A stretch of DNA of 64,000 nucleotides from Paragonimus heterotremus (GCA_013368495.1 LUCH01000376.1:163391-227390); one strand, 5' to 3'; counted from the first letter of the stretch, positions 1-13,700 are shown. Notes: generated by a model not told the origin, from the sequence alone. Made by a program: numbers and translations.

Positions 1-70
1 ATTTCGTGCGTAAGCACATTCGTCGACTGGTCACAATAAACCATCCTTCCCCATTTTTTTACTCAACTAG

Positions 71-334
71 TTTATCTGTAATTCGTCTTGTCCCGACAAT
101 CAACCGCGTGTATTCCATGGGATGTGCACCACTGAGGCCCAGTATGCAGAACTCTCGGGTCGATCAGCGAGAGACTTTCGCGATCGAATTCTAATTGGTA
201 TCTCGGCGGCCATTATAATTGTCATCGTCTTGGTCACAATTATCATGGCTCTCTGCTTAAAGCGAAAGGCTGAGACGGAGAAAATTCGAGAAAAACTGTT
301 CTCTGCTTATACAAACTTACTGGAACCGGACAAG
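71..334 (+). CDS. EGFR: EGFR-family receptor tyrosine kinase, exon with ectodomain end, TM helix and juxtamembrane segment
   Basis: First receptor exon in the window (fragment residues 1-88). It starts after the acceptor ACTCAACTAG; the in-frame TAG inside that acceptor rules out an earlier start. It ends at the donor AAG|GTACAG, phase 0. The N-terminal part has Cys residues (ICNSSCPDNQP, then MC), fitting the last Cys-rich ectodomain segment. A single hydrophobic helix follows, about residues 40-63, beginning ILIGISAAIII, with a small-xxx-small pattern (G-x-x-x-A) of the type used for ErbB TM dimerisation. It is stopped by the basic cluster KRK. The juxtamembrane part ends NLLEPDK, comparable to ELVEPLTPSG in human EGFR. 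Earlier exons (ligand-binding L and furin-like domains) lie upstream of the window. Family assignment rests mainly on the kinase exons downstream. Confidence 0.9.
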
Positions 335-3300
335 GTACAGTGCACTAGTATAAATGATTGATTTTTCTATTCAGATACTTAATACTATTCTTGTGATACA
401 CATTACGTTCTAAATTTCCAGTTGTTAACAGTTTACTTTTTTGTACGGTCACGGTTTGCTTGTTTGAAAAACATACACATGCTTTTACATTAGTATGAGT
501 TGGTTTTACTTCGTAAAAATATCTAACGAAGTTCACTACTGTTCCAAAATTTTATTTTCAAATGCAACTTTATTTTTTGGGTCAGTCAGTCACAACTTTC
601 AGTGTTGTTGTTGGTAGTCACTGCATAGATTAACTGGCCAAGTAATTTCCTTACCTCGTAATTCACATTGAGCTATTTCAGCCATGGCAAACAGCCTTCA
701 GTCATAAAACCAGTTGTACTTATATCAACAAACATTATTTCTTTGAATGAGAACATTTTAAGTTTGGTAAACTATTGCAAACCGACTGAAACTGACAGAA
801 CAAAATCTTGTCTTAACTGTCAGTACCATGAGCATTTCTTCATTAACTAAACGGCACGTTGCGTTATGTAAAAATCAACTATAAATTGGTTAGAATTATT
901 TAACTTATGTGTTAAAAAATAATTCTATCTTGCCGAGTCCCCGTCGATATAAAACACTGATGGAATCAATTTCACATAGCCGTCGCCGCTGTACATGTAA
1001 TACTGTTGTGTATAATTACACAGTGATACAACTAGTGTATTATTTTGAATAATACCACATCGGTTACCGTTGAGACACGTGGGATTAGTTATCGTGCCTG
1101 CTAGCGCTATCAATGTACGTGATAATGAACAAAAATTCTATGGTCATGTTTTCAGGGTCCGCTTAAGAAAACGGAGTGAATCTAAAGTACAACAGCAAAG
1201 TTCACTTACAACACTAATTCCTCACTCCGCAAGCACCAGCCTGATACACCCGGCAGCTGCTTATACGACAAGATGGCCGACCGCAGTCTTAAGTGATCGT
1301 CAAAAACCAGCCTGGTTAAATTATCTTAAATCTACTTGCATGCACGTACTAAACTTGTTCAGTTACATCCGTCGAAGTGAAATAATAGTTGGTTCCAAAC
1401 CCGTCAGCCTTACTGAACAGACCAATTGGGTTTTATTGTTCGCAATATTGATTTTCTAACCTACCCGCCGCTCAGCGAAACGATTACAGCCTTCAGTAAT
1501 AGTGTTGTATACAACACAAGGTCTACCGGTGTACTAAATTGGTACAGCCTAATGGTCACTCAAACTTAGATAACAAAAATAATAACAGAACACTCGAACT
1601 CAATTGGACAGACCACGTATACCTGGTCAAAATATAAACAAAGCAAACGAACACGAATGTCGAATCGTGTCACGTCAGTAGGGGCCAGTCACGTTGATCA
1701 GCGTCTGTGCTTTTCTGGGGAGGCACATGGTTAGAGCCCGAACATGCCTTTACGATTGGAAGGTACGTAGGTCGTTGTAAGTGTTCAATTAGTAGATGGA
1801 TGCCAAAGGTGCATTTTATTTTTTTAATCCGTGAGTTCTGTTTCGTGAATTTCCCGCAACATGCCTTTCTAAAATGACCTCTTGGTGGTGCAGTGATTGC
1901 AGGTCACGTGATCAGCAGTTCATTATTGCCTGCATTTTTCTCGCAAACGCACCCAACTAAAAATCCCAATAACAGAACGGATAATCATCGTGTGTTGTAG
2001 TTTCCACATGACCGTCACTACTGATAACCTCTAAAAAGTACATCAACTATGTATCCGGTTCCAATGCATAAGCTGACGTGACGCTAACGTAATACGGGTA
2101 ACTCAACTAAAACACCACCAAGTCATCATCGAATTGTACTCTGAGAACATATCAGAGCTTATAGTGAGATGTCAGGAAATCATAATTTTTTTTCATTCAT
2201 TCTATAACTTGGCTTGTGTTCCTCATCACACATTACATTCTGACCTAATTGTCAACATGGAGAAGCTTCACTGTTTGAAATATGCTTATTTCCGAAACAC
2301 ACCATCATATACTGGTGACACGTGTTAGATGAACACGTGATTCACACAGTGTGATGTTTTTTTAGTCACCTACCTTCTTAAAACTGCGCTTACATTTCTA
2401 CACGTAAAGCTTACCATAATATTCCGTCGAAACTGTGAACTTATTCACTCGAATCCTTAATGTTTTCTAGTGTAATTATTTCAAGGTGTATATCAAACTC
2501 ATGCACATTAAATACATATTAATGTTGAGCTGTTTCTTATATGTTGATATACTAACAATGTATTGAAACGATTTCGTTCTGACAATCTCAGTCAGAATTG
2601 TGTCTGAGCTCAGTAAAACTCTATCATTTAATTTACGCATGACTTACAACAGATAACAAATCCAGTCATGTTCAGTATACGGTTTATGCAGAAATACTTG
2701 TGAACATGTGAATTTTAAATACCATCTGGTCATCTTCTCATAATTCTGTCATACTCACAGATGGAAGGATATCATGGGGCTCTCATGGTTTCCTTTCAAG
2801 AAACGCAGATTGCCGTCAGGTGATTATTGAATATTCCTAAAAAGAAACCATTTCATCTGGTTCAATTTCTATCCTCGACACCTGTACACAAAACCACCCA
2901 AAATGTTGGGTATTTTGTAGAACGAATTTTACAAACAATCAATTTTTATGCGTTAAAACGAGCAATGTAGAGAATATTGTAACCGAACTTCCGTAGGCCA
3001 CCGAACCTCATTTACTACACTTCACTAACGTGACCCATTATATTCGTGAATGACAAATCACCGGATAACAATACATCATTTTTCTACACTTTTCTCGCAA
3101 GCACATAGGGACGTTAATATTTAGTACGAACTATGCATATTACGAAGCGTTGGTTACATTTTTGTCAATTGGCAGCATTCAGATGAATATCGCATTAGAT
3201 ATTAGTTTCATGATCAATATTGTCAACACACACGATCAAGACCAAAACTATACAGACTAATAATGTTGTTCATTTAACAAACAGTCAAATGGTACTAACA

Positions 3301-4602
3301 TCCATGATTGGGATGAAATTTCGTACTTTGTCGAGTTCAATCAGATTATTTCCATATTCTATCAGAATACCGAATGTATCCGAAATGTAAACTATTCGAA
3401 CATCAAACCAGATCTCAGTTTGTCATATGCACCTCAGGTAAAGAATATTTTAAATAAATTTGCCAAATTTAGAGTTTTATATCTAACCTAAGGAGTTATT
3501 TTTATAGTCTGTAACTTCAAGGATTTTGAGAGCGCCCCCCCCCCGATTTTCCCCCAACTGGTCGCACAATCTCCTGTTCAATTTTCTCAGTTGGTCAGCC
3601 ATATACTTACCTCTGGATTTATGCAGGATTTATTTAGTTATAGTGGCTACACTCGTTCTAATTTCATTGAGATCATTTCTTCTAAAATTTACGGTTTCCA
3701 ACCCGATTGCCTTTAAGCTATTGTCTGATCCCATTAGTTTTTCCAAATGTACATTCACATTCTAAACTATACTCAGGTATATATGTATATATTGCTCATC
3801 ACATCTCATACGGTACTAATAACAAAACGGAATTTCTCAGTAGTCACCGATTTTTCTTACATGATTCCAATGTAAATCTCATTCAGTAGCTCTCCATTTT
3901 TTGTTTCATGACGATATGGTCATCTAAGTGCTGAACTTTCACCTCTTGAAGTAAAAAACCAACCGACTTCTCAAACTGAACTGGCTTGCATAAAATTACG
4001 TCATTTCCGCTGGTGTAAATTAATCATAATTATTTTACTAATAAATGTAAAAACCTAAGTTTATCAATGGATTGATTAAAATATGAAGATTCACCTACAT
4101 TGTCCTGCTTCATTTCACGCAAACACTCATTTTAATAACTCGACAATTTATGGTAGTTACTGAACAGCTTTTGTACACTTCTCACTTGTCATAAAGATGG
4201 GCAACATTTCCTATGTCACCATATATGAAGTGCTAATCTGTACATGTGTACTAAGACCCTCATTTGGTTAACCACATTCAGTTAAATAAGAAACTTCACT
4301 TCCACAGCTTCTACAGTTGAATTTGAATTGTTGTAAATATCTGTGTTTAAAAAACGTTTGCCTAAATGAAACGAAGGAGCATGCAAACAAGGCTGTGCCT
4401 AACTTCTCATTCCAAGCATGTAGCGGTTCAGCATAACAGTAATCAGGACATCTTTATCGGTCAGGGTAGAAACCGATTTTATTCAAATATCACGTTGAGA
4501 TAACTTCACACCACACTACAAACGAGAATGAAGATATGGTATCAACATTCCATAAATTCGTTATTAACACAAATATGATGGTTCTTTTTCATTGTGAAAC
4601 AG
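335..4602 (+). other. Receptor intron A (4268 bp, phase 0)
   Basis: GTACAG...AAACAG intron between the TM/juxtamembrane exon and the first kinase exon. It holds only short AT-rich chance ORFs and a 10-C run at 3535-3544. I see no recognisable gene or mobile element. Confidence 0.8.
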
Positions 4603-4959
4603 GAGTCGGTAATGAAAAATCAGTCTGGTATACGAGAACCGAATATGGGGAGACTTGAAATGATCAGTACTAGCGATCTGGACGTGGACTATAAAGCCAC
4701 TCCGTTGGGCACTGGCGCGTTCGGTGTTGTCTATCGAGGAGTGTGGCGACCATCTAAGGCAGCTCTTTTGAAACATGGATGCTATGGTGCACATCATTTC
4801 GATGTGGCTGTCAAAGTGATCCAAAACGATTATCCAATCACTCCAAGCGTACTCAATGCGGAGACACCAACAGTAAACGATACTCCTAAGGATCCTGAAG
4901 AAGAGGCACGCAGAGCCATCGCTCGTACCAATATGGAAGAGCTACTACAAGAAGCCAAA
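4603..4959 (+). CDS. EGFR: EGFR-family kinase exon: juxtamembrane B, Gly-rich loop, beta-3 Lys, alpha-C helix
   Basis: Phase 0-0 exon (residues 89-207) from acceptor GTGAAACAG to donor AAA|GTGAGC. The juxtamembrane part REPNMGRLEMIS aligns with EAPNQALLRILK of human EGFR. The ATP-binding Gly loop is GTGAFGVVYRG, as in EGFR GSGAFGTVYKG. The beta-3 lysine is in FDVAVKVI. The alpha-C glutamate (EGFR Glu762) is in LLQEAK, which continues in the next exon as VMASV, matching EGFR EAYVMASV. Two segments are longer than in human EGFR: about 9 extra residues between the Gly loop and the beta-3 Lys, and about 29 extra between that Lys and the alpha-C Glu (46 residues apart here, 17 in EGFR). The second is acidic/polar (KDPEEEARRA). 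The insertion is read straight through within the exon, so it is not an annotation join. Confidence 0.95.
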
Positions 4960-7900
4960 GTGAGCTCCTACACTTGTGTGTTTGATTATCTTGCAGGGAA
5001 ACGATGAGAAGAGGGATTTGTCCACGTGCAAAAAGACTGACAGAAATATTTACTGGTTGATTTTAGCAGTTTTAATGTGAATAACGGCAGTAAACTGATG
5101 ACGGAAGTTCATTTTTGCAACAGAGAAACTGGTTAGGTAGCTTGGGCAATGTACAGTTTAATGGTTGTTTCTACTCGGCGGATATGTGTACCCCATTAAA
5201 TCCAATCACATACTCTACTGTGGGAACTGTAGATGGTGAAAACTGTAGTTACTGACTCATTTGCGAGTTAGTTGGGCCATTTACCACAGACTCAGTGAAG
5301 TTTACGGATCACTGTGGACGGTAGAAACGTTAACTGGAGCTGTGCAGAAACTCATTCTGTTTCAAGTTCCTGTGTGGCGTTATAGCTTCGTAAACTCACT
5401 TGACATACACCAATGTTTAGTAGCCAAAAATTACCAGAAACGTGACTGGTTTATTGTCTATAATTTAGAAATGGAGGCTGGTAAATTGGTCTCCAAATAA
5501 TTTTATATCATAACAGTAAGTACACGTTAGGTGAGACAAGTTGATTTCAACATGCGGCAAAAAAGCAGTTAACTTCTTCAGTGAGTTCAGTTAGCAGCGG
5601 TTTTTCTGTTTCCGTTCTAACAAAACATTTACGATAGGCGAGATTGAAGAAAATGCATTCATATCGTCAATTATGTTCAAATGTGCTGTATTCACCACTA
5701 AGATGGCTTCGACAGCTTGTCACCATTAGTATACTATGACTGACATGTATGATCTGCAGGTTGGAGAGATGATAATCCAAACGAGTTCAACAACTCTATT
5801 TGACTACTTATGACACTATATGACAATACGATGCTATCCAATCACAACCGGTTCACTGGTTTTTGTTTGCTTGGACGCATTCACAAAAATCCGACAATAC
5901 AATCCATTTTAAATTCGTCTAGGTAAACAGCATAAGGTGATGTCATAAGTTTTGAATTAAACCTTGAGTTTGAGAAGAAAAGATATGAGGAACACATGCT
6001 TTTGGCTATTCTTCTTCAGACCAGTACACTCACTGGGGATGTTGACTACGTATTCACAAAGAAATATAAATTGAAAAAACGGTACTGACTGGTCACAAGT
6101 GTTAGGACTACAAGTTCCGAACACTAGAGGCCGTGTCATTACAGAGCAGTCTGAATTCTATTCACCCACTACGCCATCCAATTTGCGTGACCCAGCATGT
6201 GACGTGAAAGATCCGACCATGAACTACAAACTGCTCGTGAATTTCTTTTGGCTACACGGAACTGAATGGTATGACCGGATAGCGTTAGTCCTGCTGTGGT
6301 TAGTATGTGCTGTAGGGCTGGTCTTGCCTGTTCTGATGAGACCACGTAGATAGCTTGAAGTGCAGTGTCTTTATACCCTTAATGCAGTTTACTGGATGTA
6401 ATTTTTTCTAACGTCTCTGTTGAGCTTAGATGAATGGCACATTTTCGCTGGTTCAAATAAGCACGTCTTCGCATGTCAACGACAAGAATAAAAGTAAACA
6501 ACCATTGATTAGTCATGAAAATGTCCTTGTCTTTCAGGTTCTTGTTCGGCACTATTTCAGTATTAATCCAACTACGTAACATGGCTACCGGAAATTTTTT
6601 TCTGAAGGAGTGGGTAGGGCAGCATTTAACTTATTCAACTACTAAGCATTTCGGAATGAGAGTTACTGAAACGATGGTTTCCCTAGATACCGCTGACTCG
6701 CTGAATTAGCCTTAATGAACCTCATTTTGAAGTGATCCGTATATCCTTTTTCTCTAGGCACTTCAGTGGTTAACTGTAGCTCACCTCTCTAGGGCTTGAC
6801 GGAGCATATTCTTCTTGCTGTGTTCTGTAGATCAGAATGTGAAAATATATGTATTGACCTGTCTAGGTTGGTTTCCGGTAACCACGCGTTCCACTCGAAT
6901 CGGCTCTGCGTTTTGCCAGCACCATATCTAAGAGGTGAGAAAATTCACCGACTTTCTTCTCTGATGAAAAAGACAGAGATGAATGAGGGTCAGTAAACAC
7001 ACCCATACGTTATAGAATGCATGGCAAAGCCGTCATCCATATATCTGCGGCATCTGGTTATTTATTCTGTTCTGCAATTGTATGCTGTAGTTCTCTGTAA
7101 GGATGTCTGCTGGGAGTGCATCCAGAGAAGACACCATCGCTACTCTGCCATTTTATTTGTAAGTCTCACCACTAAACAAACTGAATGTTCGAAGCGTAAC
7201 TCTAAATAAGCCCTCTAGTGTGAATGTTGGCACAGACATAATCTCACATTCATTTTCCATGTAACCACACATGTATTGGACAGATTTCAATAATATGGCA
7301 TTGGTGAACACAATTGTCTTTTGCTGTTTTTTGTATTAGTAAAACAAACGAAGGCGAAAGTGTCACACAGACCATGAAGTTTGAGCTGCCGATAGATGAG
7401 TTTCTCTATCCAGATCGGACAACGTATTGTTGCACGCTTGGAAGACTTGCACTTATCAAAAATGGAATTTTCACACACTTTTTCTTTTAAAATTTAATCA
7501 AAAGTTGTGTCTAAGAAAATACTTCGCATGCATTTCTGCTGACTAAGTAATTAGTGATTCGCACTCTATGGACTACCATTTTGTGGTCGCCTACTGTTTT
7601 ATCATTTGTTCACAGGTCGTACGTTCGATTTCCCTGGTGCTAGTGAGACCTAGCACGGTTGCAGTAGTTATCCCTCAATTTGCTAATGGTCACTTGGATC
7701 GACTGTTTGCAGAAAACCTCCCTAACTTCTTCTTTTCCGTGGTAGACGTTTGCTAGTTTGCACGCTAATCACATAAGGGATGAGCAGTTTCTGTTTTTGG
7801 GAGAAAGATTTACGCCAGTTTAGGAAAGTGAGCAACTAATGTAGTAATAAACACCAGACATTCACAGCAGTGTTCGCATATGAGTCTCAACCAAAGGCGC

Positions 7901-10817
7901 TCTCGTTATCCTCCTACCTGAGAGTTGTTCATGGTCATCCTTTTTATTTTTCGGATCCGCGTCTTATACAATTCAGTAGGTTATCATTACCAACATATCC
8001 CAACATAATTAGACGGAGAGTGTATCCAGTTATTGGTTGGTGAACACAAGTCTTGTCTGAACCGGCAAAAACTTACGTGAAATTAGGGTGAATGTCATCA
8101 CCATCAAAAACAGTTATTGTTGTGAATTATCCATATGTTTAATAGCCATGCACCCGAGAAAAGACGCAAATATCAATCGTAAATTGATAGAAGTGTTTTG
8201 AGAAAAGATTGCTGCATTATCAACCCGAACGGTAACTCGAAACGTGAATATCATTGTGCCCACATCATGCAAATTGTACACCTGTTTGCGAGAAATACGT
8301 TATCAGTAAGATGACTTTCTTCTCGCTTCCATTGCTTCCTCTCCTTAAGTGTACTAACCTTGATGACACGTGAAACAAATAACAATTACATTCACTACAA
8401 AGCATCTAGTTAGCCAGAGACGTTTATTCACCAGATCTGAGTGAAGTTTACTTGATTGCATGCAGAAGTCTGTTGTCATGAAGCATCAGTTTCACTGAAC
8501 CCTGCAACAAGCGGCATTCTCAATCGGTATACGCATTCTGTTCAGTAGTCACGCTATGGACGGAGCGCGCTTAATGAGAATGATATTGCGACATTATTTG
8601 GACAAAATGTTGGGAATACTCACTAATTTAATATCGTTAGATCATATAACGGCCAACTTGTGATCCTGGTATTCACTTACTCGACGCGTCAGTTTATGTT
8701 TTTTATGAGAAGACTACCTCAAAATGTGAACACAAGCAAACGGAACAGCCTTTGCATGATGGGATAAGACCGCCGTCTTGACGGGTCGATATGCTAGATG
8801 TAGATGAACAGTCATCTTAATCTAAACTGGAAGTGAGCAGTGAAAGTGAATCGTAGTTATCCCAATTCTGTTTTAAGGAGTTACCTATGGGTTAATATCA
8901 GCCACAATTGTTCGAAGCTTCCCCTATAGGTAGCCATAAATAAATCATATTTCACTAAATAATCAAATGCTCCTGGACACATTTGAGACCACCAAATGAT
9001 TTCGCATACTATGTTGTGATTCCTGAAAAGTATACTTTCACACGTGTAACTGCTACGTGCAACCCGATGAGTAGGAGCTCTTAACTAGCTTCAGTTACGC
9101 TTTACTTGACTGTCTTCTTTGTTGAATACTGTCCCCGGTGCCTTGCTTGTTTTTCCCTTTTCACGCTCCGCGATATCCAGTCCAGCTTCGGAGATTCCCA
9201 CTAGTGTTTTGTAACACACCGTCGGTATTTTTGGGTGTGGTCAGTTAAACCGTGCGAATACCGACTGTTTATCTATCCGTTCCGTTTCCCAAATTTTGAA
9301 GGTTTGCATTCGAGAATCTTCGTTGGCTAGTTTACGATTTTTTCACTGATTACGTTTTTTCGCTGATAACCCTTGGTTCGGAATGTCCTTTACATCCGTG
9401 ACACTTCACCAGTTTTCAGGTGGGGCTTCAGATACGTTCTCATTATAATGGTCTTTCGGATACTATTGAAATGTTTGCAAGTGACCTGGTGCCTTTCTAT
9501 AGGCCCATATAGGTTTATCTCGCGGGTCGCTTAAATACTCTATAACTCAGAACTACAGTTATTTGGTAACTTACAACCAGAAATATCGAGGAACAACCCC
9601 AAATTTGTGTTGGTTCACAAAAAAAGTTGTGGTTGGTGAGTCTGTGTATATGTCGCATTGCTTGAACGTTTTCCCAACGATCATATTCTGCACTATTTTC
9701 AGATTACTGAGTGTCATGTGTCCCCATGTCCGAATCTCGACAGTACATAAGCACTAGCATTGGCCATGGTAAAATTGGGACAAAAGTGACAATGAAGGAA
9801 AGGCCACAGATTTTTCAAATTATATATATAATTTAGTGCTGGCATTGCTTGAAATTTAATTTGTCTTCTTCATAATCGTACGAAATCCCAACCCAAACTA
9901 TATCCAGGTACATTTAGCATGTTTGAGGAATCACACCTTACAGTACTTTAAGCATTCGGCGTTAGAATTTCGGCAGTGAATGTGAAAGTTCCGTGAGTTT
10001 AACTTGTATTTCATTCAGTCCCGAAAGTACTGTGAAGACGATTTCAAACCGATCGCCCTTTCCATCGTTCTGCCGCCAAACTATCTGATACCCAACGTGA
10101 CTTGGCCTAGTGCAGCAAAGAGGTCTTCGAATATCTACAGTGGAAAAGCATTCTTTTTTCTCTGTTGACGACTCTTGTCATAGAAGGCGCATAACCAAGG
10201 TTTCACCTCTTCGTTTCTACCATTGTGAATTTCGAAAGTATCTTAGGCATAGTTCTGTTCAGCAATTTACCAAGGTTTCCAGTACACCCTACTGACCGGT
10301 TTCGTCCTTGAACTGCCTCTTGGCTTGAAAAGCTGAGAGTAGTTCGTCTGAGATAAGAGGGAATGTAGCAAGCGCCACAGTTTCCCGGTTGTTCTAGTCA
10401 ACACCAGAATGTTAAACGTTTTGGTTTTGACTGCACTGCCGAGTTGTTATGGAGCCCCGGCAGGAGGTTACGGGGGTAAGTCTGTGATTATTCTACCAAC
10501 AAGAAGTGGTAGCCTCCGTTAGTGAATTTTTCGGAAGGCGGGGTTTGGAACTTGAACTTCTGCTGAGATGATGTTGATTGACACTTTGGCCTTTATGAGT
10601 ATGGGTGTGACAGTGTTGAACCTGAACGTTGAATGAACCAGGAAGTCGTGAGTCCCTTTCAGGCGATTTATTGGTGGATTTTGACACTTAAGATGACCAC
10701 CAATTTGTAAAACCTAGTCCAAAGATGAGAGAGAAGTTGTATTCAATAGTACATAAGATAATATCAAAGTATTAAGTTGATTGAAAGTGTGACAAAACAG
10801 GAATAAGACGACGTTAT

Positions 10818-11460
10818 TTCTGATTATCATCATCACCATAATCATAGAAGCCGTGAGTCTGACCAAAAGGTATTGTGGCTCGAGCAGCTGCTCACCACAA
10901 CAGTAACGTAGAATATCCTGGAAGGAAACGCTACCAATGAGTTTGAAAATCAATGACAGACTAAGCGGAAGAACTATAAATGGTATGGATGCAGGAAAAC
11001 CACTGACTACGACACACCACCATTTCGGATAGCGTCTCCAGCCCACGATTGGAGTGATCACGGGACCCCATCCGAGCAGGCGACACCTACCCACTTTGCT
11101 CAGTGGAGTAGTCAGGGTCTTCATAATTCGTGACTAGGTCCATGACAAAATTAAACAGGTAGGGAGAAATTGGACACCCCTGACGAACACCACTAGAAGT
11201 TATGAACGCCGGAGACAGTTGTCCATAAACTCTCACCCTGCTTGCAGAGTGAGCATACAGTGATCTCAATAGATTCATATATTTTCCTGGTACCCCCTCG
11301 CGGAGAAGACAGCTCCAGAGAACGTTACGAGCAGCTGAATCGAAAGCAGCCTTTAGGTTCAAAAAACCACTACTGTTGGCTTTCTGTAAGAGTGCCGATG
11401 TTCCAAGATACGTCGTAAGGTGAACATTTGTTCAACGTCACTTCTGAACGCAATAAACTA
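10818..11460 (-). mobile_element. RTE-type LINE relic, copy 1 (internally deleted, frameshifted)
   Basis: Read on the minus strand from about 11440. The RT fingers segment is EQMFTLRRILEHRHSYRKP, with motif A LNLKAAFDS after a frameshift. It continues with REGVPGKYMNLLRSLYAHS and GVRQGCPISPYLFNFVMD (11087-11362), the fluke RTE/LINE reverse-transcriptase signature. After FVMDL the frame jumps to a C-terminal tail: RLLGWGP, then after another shift RDHSNRGLETLSEM and CRSQW. The YADD motif and the thumb are therefore missing by internal deletion. The 3' end is a short ATG-rich tail (complement of 10829-10848), typical of RTE termini. It cannot encode an active enzyme. Confidence 0.75.
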
Positions 11461-11689
11461 ATTTGTTCAGCTGACCGTTTGTTTATCTAAGACTTTTGCA
11501 ATTATGTATAAGAGCCAGTTCAGATTCAATCCATCCGAGCTTAACAAACTTTCTCTACGTCCTAATTAACTAAATAGATCTTCGGATCTGAGTTAAAATC
11601 GATGTTTTCCTTGGATACCTTGAAAATAATCATAAGAAAGCAACTAAAAAAGTATTCTCCATCAACTTACCACATTCGGCTTTGTATGA
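11461..11689. other. Spacer between two LINE relics
   Basis: AT-rich sequence between the two minus-strand LINE relics, with no element structure that I can recognise. It may include eroded 5' sequence of copy 1. Confidence 0.4.
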
Positions 11690-12950
11690 GTTCATCGTTA
11701 TAGACAGCAATGCATCAGTGGTTCACACTTATAATCAACCGCCACACAATCATGAAGATGAAAATAATGCAAACCCTGTATAGGAGGAGAAAAAGAAAAG
11801 AAGGGGACAAGAAAAAAAACTAAATGCTAAAAAGGCAAAAAATGAAAAGGTAGAATATATCGTATATTCAATACCTATATATTGCAAACAACCGAGCTGT
11901 AAGTGAAATTAGGGCGTCATCAGCAGGAAAGCTACCTCACAGCTTCCACTATCCCACGTCATTATGTGCACTCACTTCACAGACGATTCGACTAAACAAC
12001 GACAACATTCACGCCACTGAGCTCGGTTAGCCGCCATCTCATCTAACCTCTCCAGCCACCAACTCTGTGAGTCGCGAGGGACCTATCCTGAAAGAGACGA
12101 ACTCAATCTACAGTGGTCAAATACCTGAAGATGGTTGACCTCTTCTACCCTGGTGGGCCAGGTTTCGTTGCCGTAAAGTAATACAGCTCTCACTGTCACT
12201 TTATATACGCGACCTCCAAACATCAGAGAGATACCCCTCTGTCGCCATAGGTTCTTCAGATTAGCGAACATCGCCCTAACCTTAGAGATACGCGCTTCTA
12301 TTTCATTCCCTGCACCTCCAATGACGCCGTTGATGTAGCTTCTTAATTAAGCAAACCGATCAACGTCCTCCATGTCTTCATTATCTAACATTTATCAGTG
12401 TATTCACAACAATCTTGCAAAAAGCATTTTGCATTTTGTGGCTGCAAAGCGCATTTCGAAGTATTTAGCTAAAAGCGAAATAGCGTCTAGCATTGTTCAT
12501 TTTGTTTGGAAAGTGTCAAACAGCATCACCCTCTCCTCAGCATAATCAAGATCGGTCAGTCGTCTGCCAGATAAGAGGTCTTTGGCAGCATCTTGTGAAT
12601 GTCGGGAACAGTCATTCATCATTTCCTCCACGATAAAATTAAACAGAAATGGTGGACAGCCTTGATGTGCGCCGTTTCTAGTGTTTAAACTGTCATACAG
12701 TTCACCGTGAACCCTAAACTTGGTTGAAGTATGTGAATAAAGTGCTGACAGTACATTCACATACTTGGTTGATACAGCCCTACGTTTAAGCGACTTTGAA
12801 ACTGTAGATCGATCCATGGAATCGAACGCACCATTATGGTCGAGAAATAAGACAGTTTTTGGCCGGCGGTATACATGAAGTTGGGAAGAGTAAAAATTTG
12901 TTCCCTACATCTTCGCCCGGGGTGGAACCTTGCCTGCTCTTCCCTGATGT
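11690..12950 (-). mobile_element. RTE-type LINE relic, copy 2, with 3' UTR
   Basis: Minus strand, from the right. Fingers motif IREEQARFHPGRRC (12907-12948), then after a frameshift NGAFDSMDRSTV (motif A). Next come KYVNVLSALYSHTS, HQGCPPFLFNF and LTDLDYAEERVMLFD (12497-12817). YAEE stands where the catalytic YADD should be, and the GVRQG Arg is changed. After a degraded stretch the C-terminal region follows: EARISKVRAMFANLKNLW, GRVYKVTVRAVLLYGNETW and QVFDHCRL (12083-12300). About 370 bp of 3' UTR (11690-12060) follow and are repeated at 44213-44586. Frameshifts and the broken active site make it a pseudo-element. Sequence from 12950 to about 13100 may be its diverged upstream part. Confidence 0.8.
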
Positions 12951-13099
12951 TTGCTTCCGACTAATTTCCTGTAGTTAGCTGTATCCATTGCGCAACCTTC
13001 AGAATAGTTACCAGAAATGTGGGTCGAGAGGGGCCTCAGAGCTAGATTTAATAGGACAGTGGTGGAGGGATCAGCAATAGCATGTCTTTGCCTATCCAC

Positions 13100-13700
13100 C
13101 CTGCTGTATGCAGCAAATAGAGCGATTCGGTTTATGCTGCGAAACGACCGATGCAGTATGGAATAATTCTTGTTCTGTGTGAACTGAGATACTGCCAGGA
13201 CATCTAGACCTAGACGGGAGAACGATTAGTATTCTCAACCAAAACCTTCGGCTGAAAAGCCTGTATCCCAAGGCAGCGGTTGGATGGCAGTGTGCCAGAA
13301 CTGGTACTTTTTCCGGGAAAAGATGCCAACCATCTTGAAAACACCAACTTAGAAGACCAACAGACTGTGGTTTGTCAGACCTCTGCCTATTGGCTTTCCT
13401 GGTATGAGTGACCCTGTCGGTGTGGTCACCACACCATCCAGTTTAGTCCAATAGGTCATCGGGATTCGCAGTCCGTCACTCCCCGTCAAGGTTCAGTCTC
13501 ATTTTCACGGAAAGTGTGAGTTAGGGAAAGAGGAAATTTTCATGAGCACTGCAGTAGACGGGTAGAACATATTTTGTTGGATGGCTGTGGTGAAGGGATA
13601 TTGGAACGACCAACAAAATGATTTATTGTTTCCCAAAATTACTAATGGGAGTTGACCACAAATGGTTTGGGGCACGTTTCAGGTGCGCTTGTAAATAAAT
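13100..13700. other. Moderately GC-rich stretch, possibly eroded LINE 5' region
   Basis: More GC-rich than its surroundings (for example 13240-13510) and adjacent to the 5' side of LINE copy 2. It may be the degenerate upstream part of that element, but I cannot recognise an endonuclease or other domain in any frame. Confidence 0.25.

Noticed and set aside
6099..6353. 84-residue + strand open frame with a TM-like stretch (LVLLWLVCAVGLVLPVLM)
   Set aside because: It lies between two kinase exons that join in phase without it; including it would split the kinase N-lobe. No homology recognised.
10714..11124. 136-residue minus-strand open frame
   Set aside because: It runs through the LINE tail out of frame; the recognisable tail protein (RDHSNRGLETLSEM) is in another frame.
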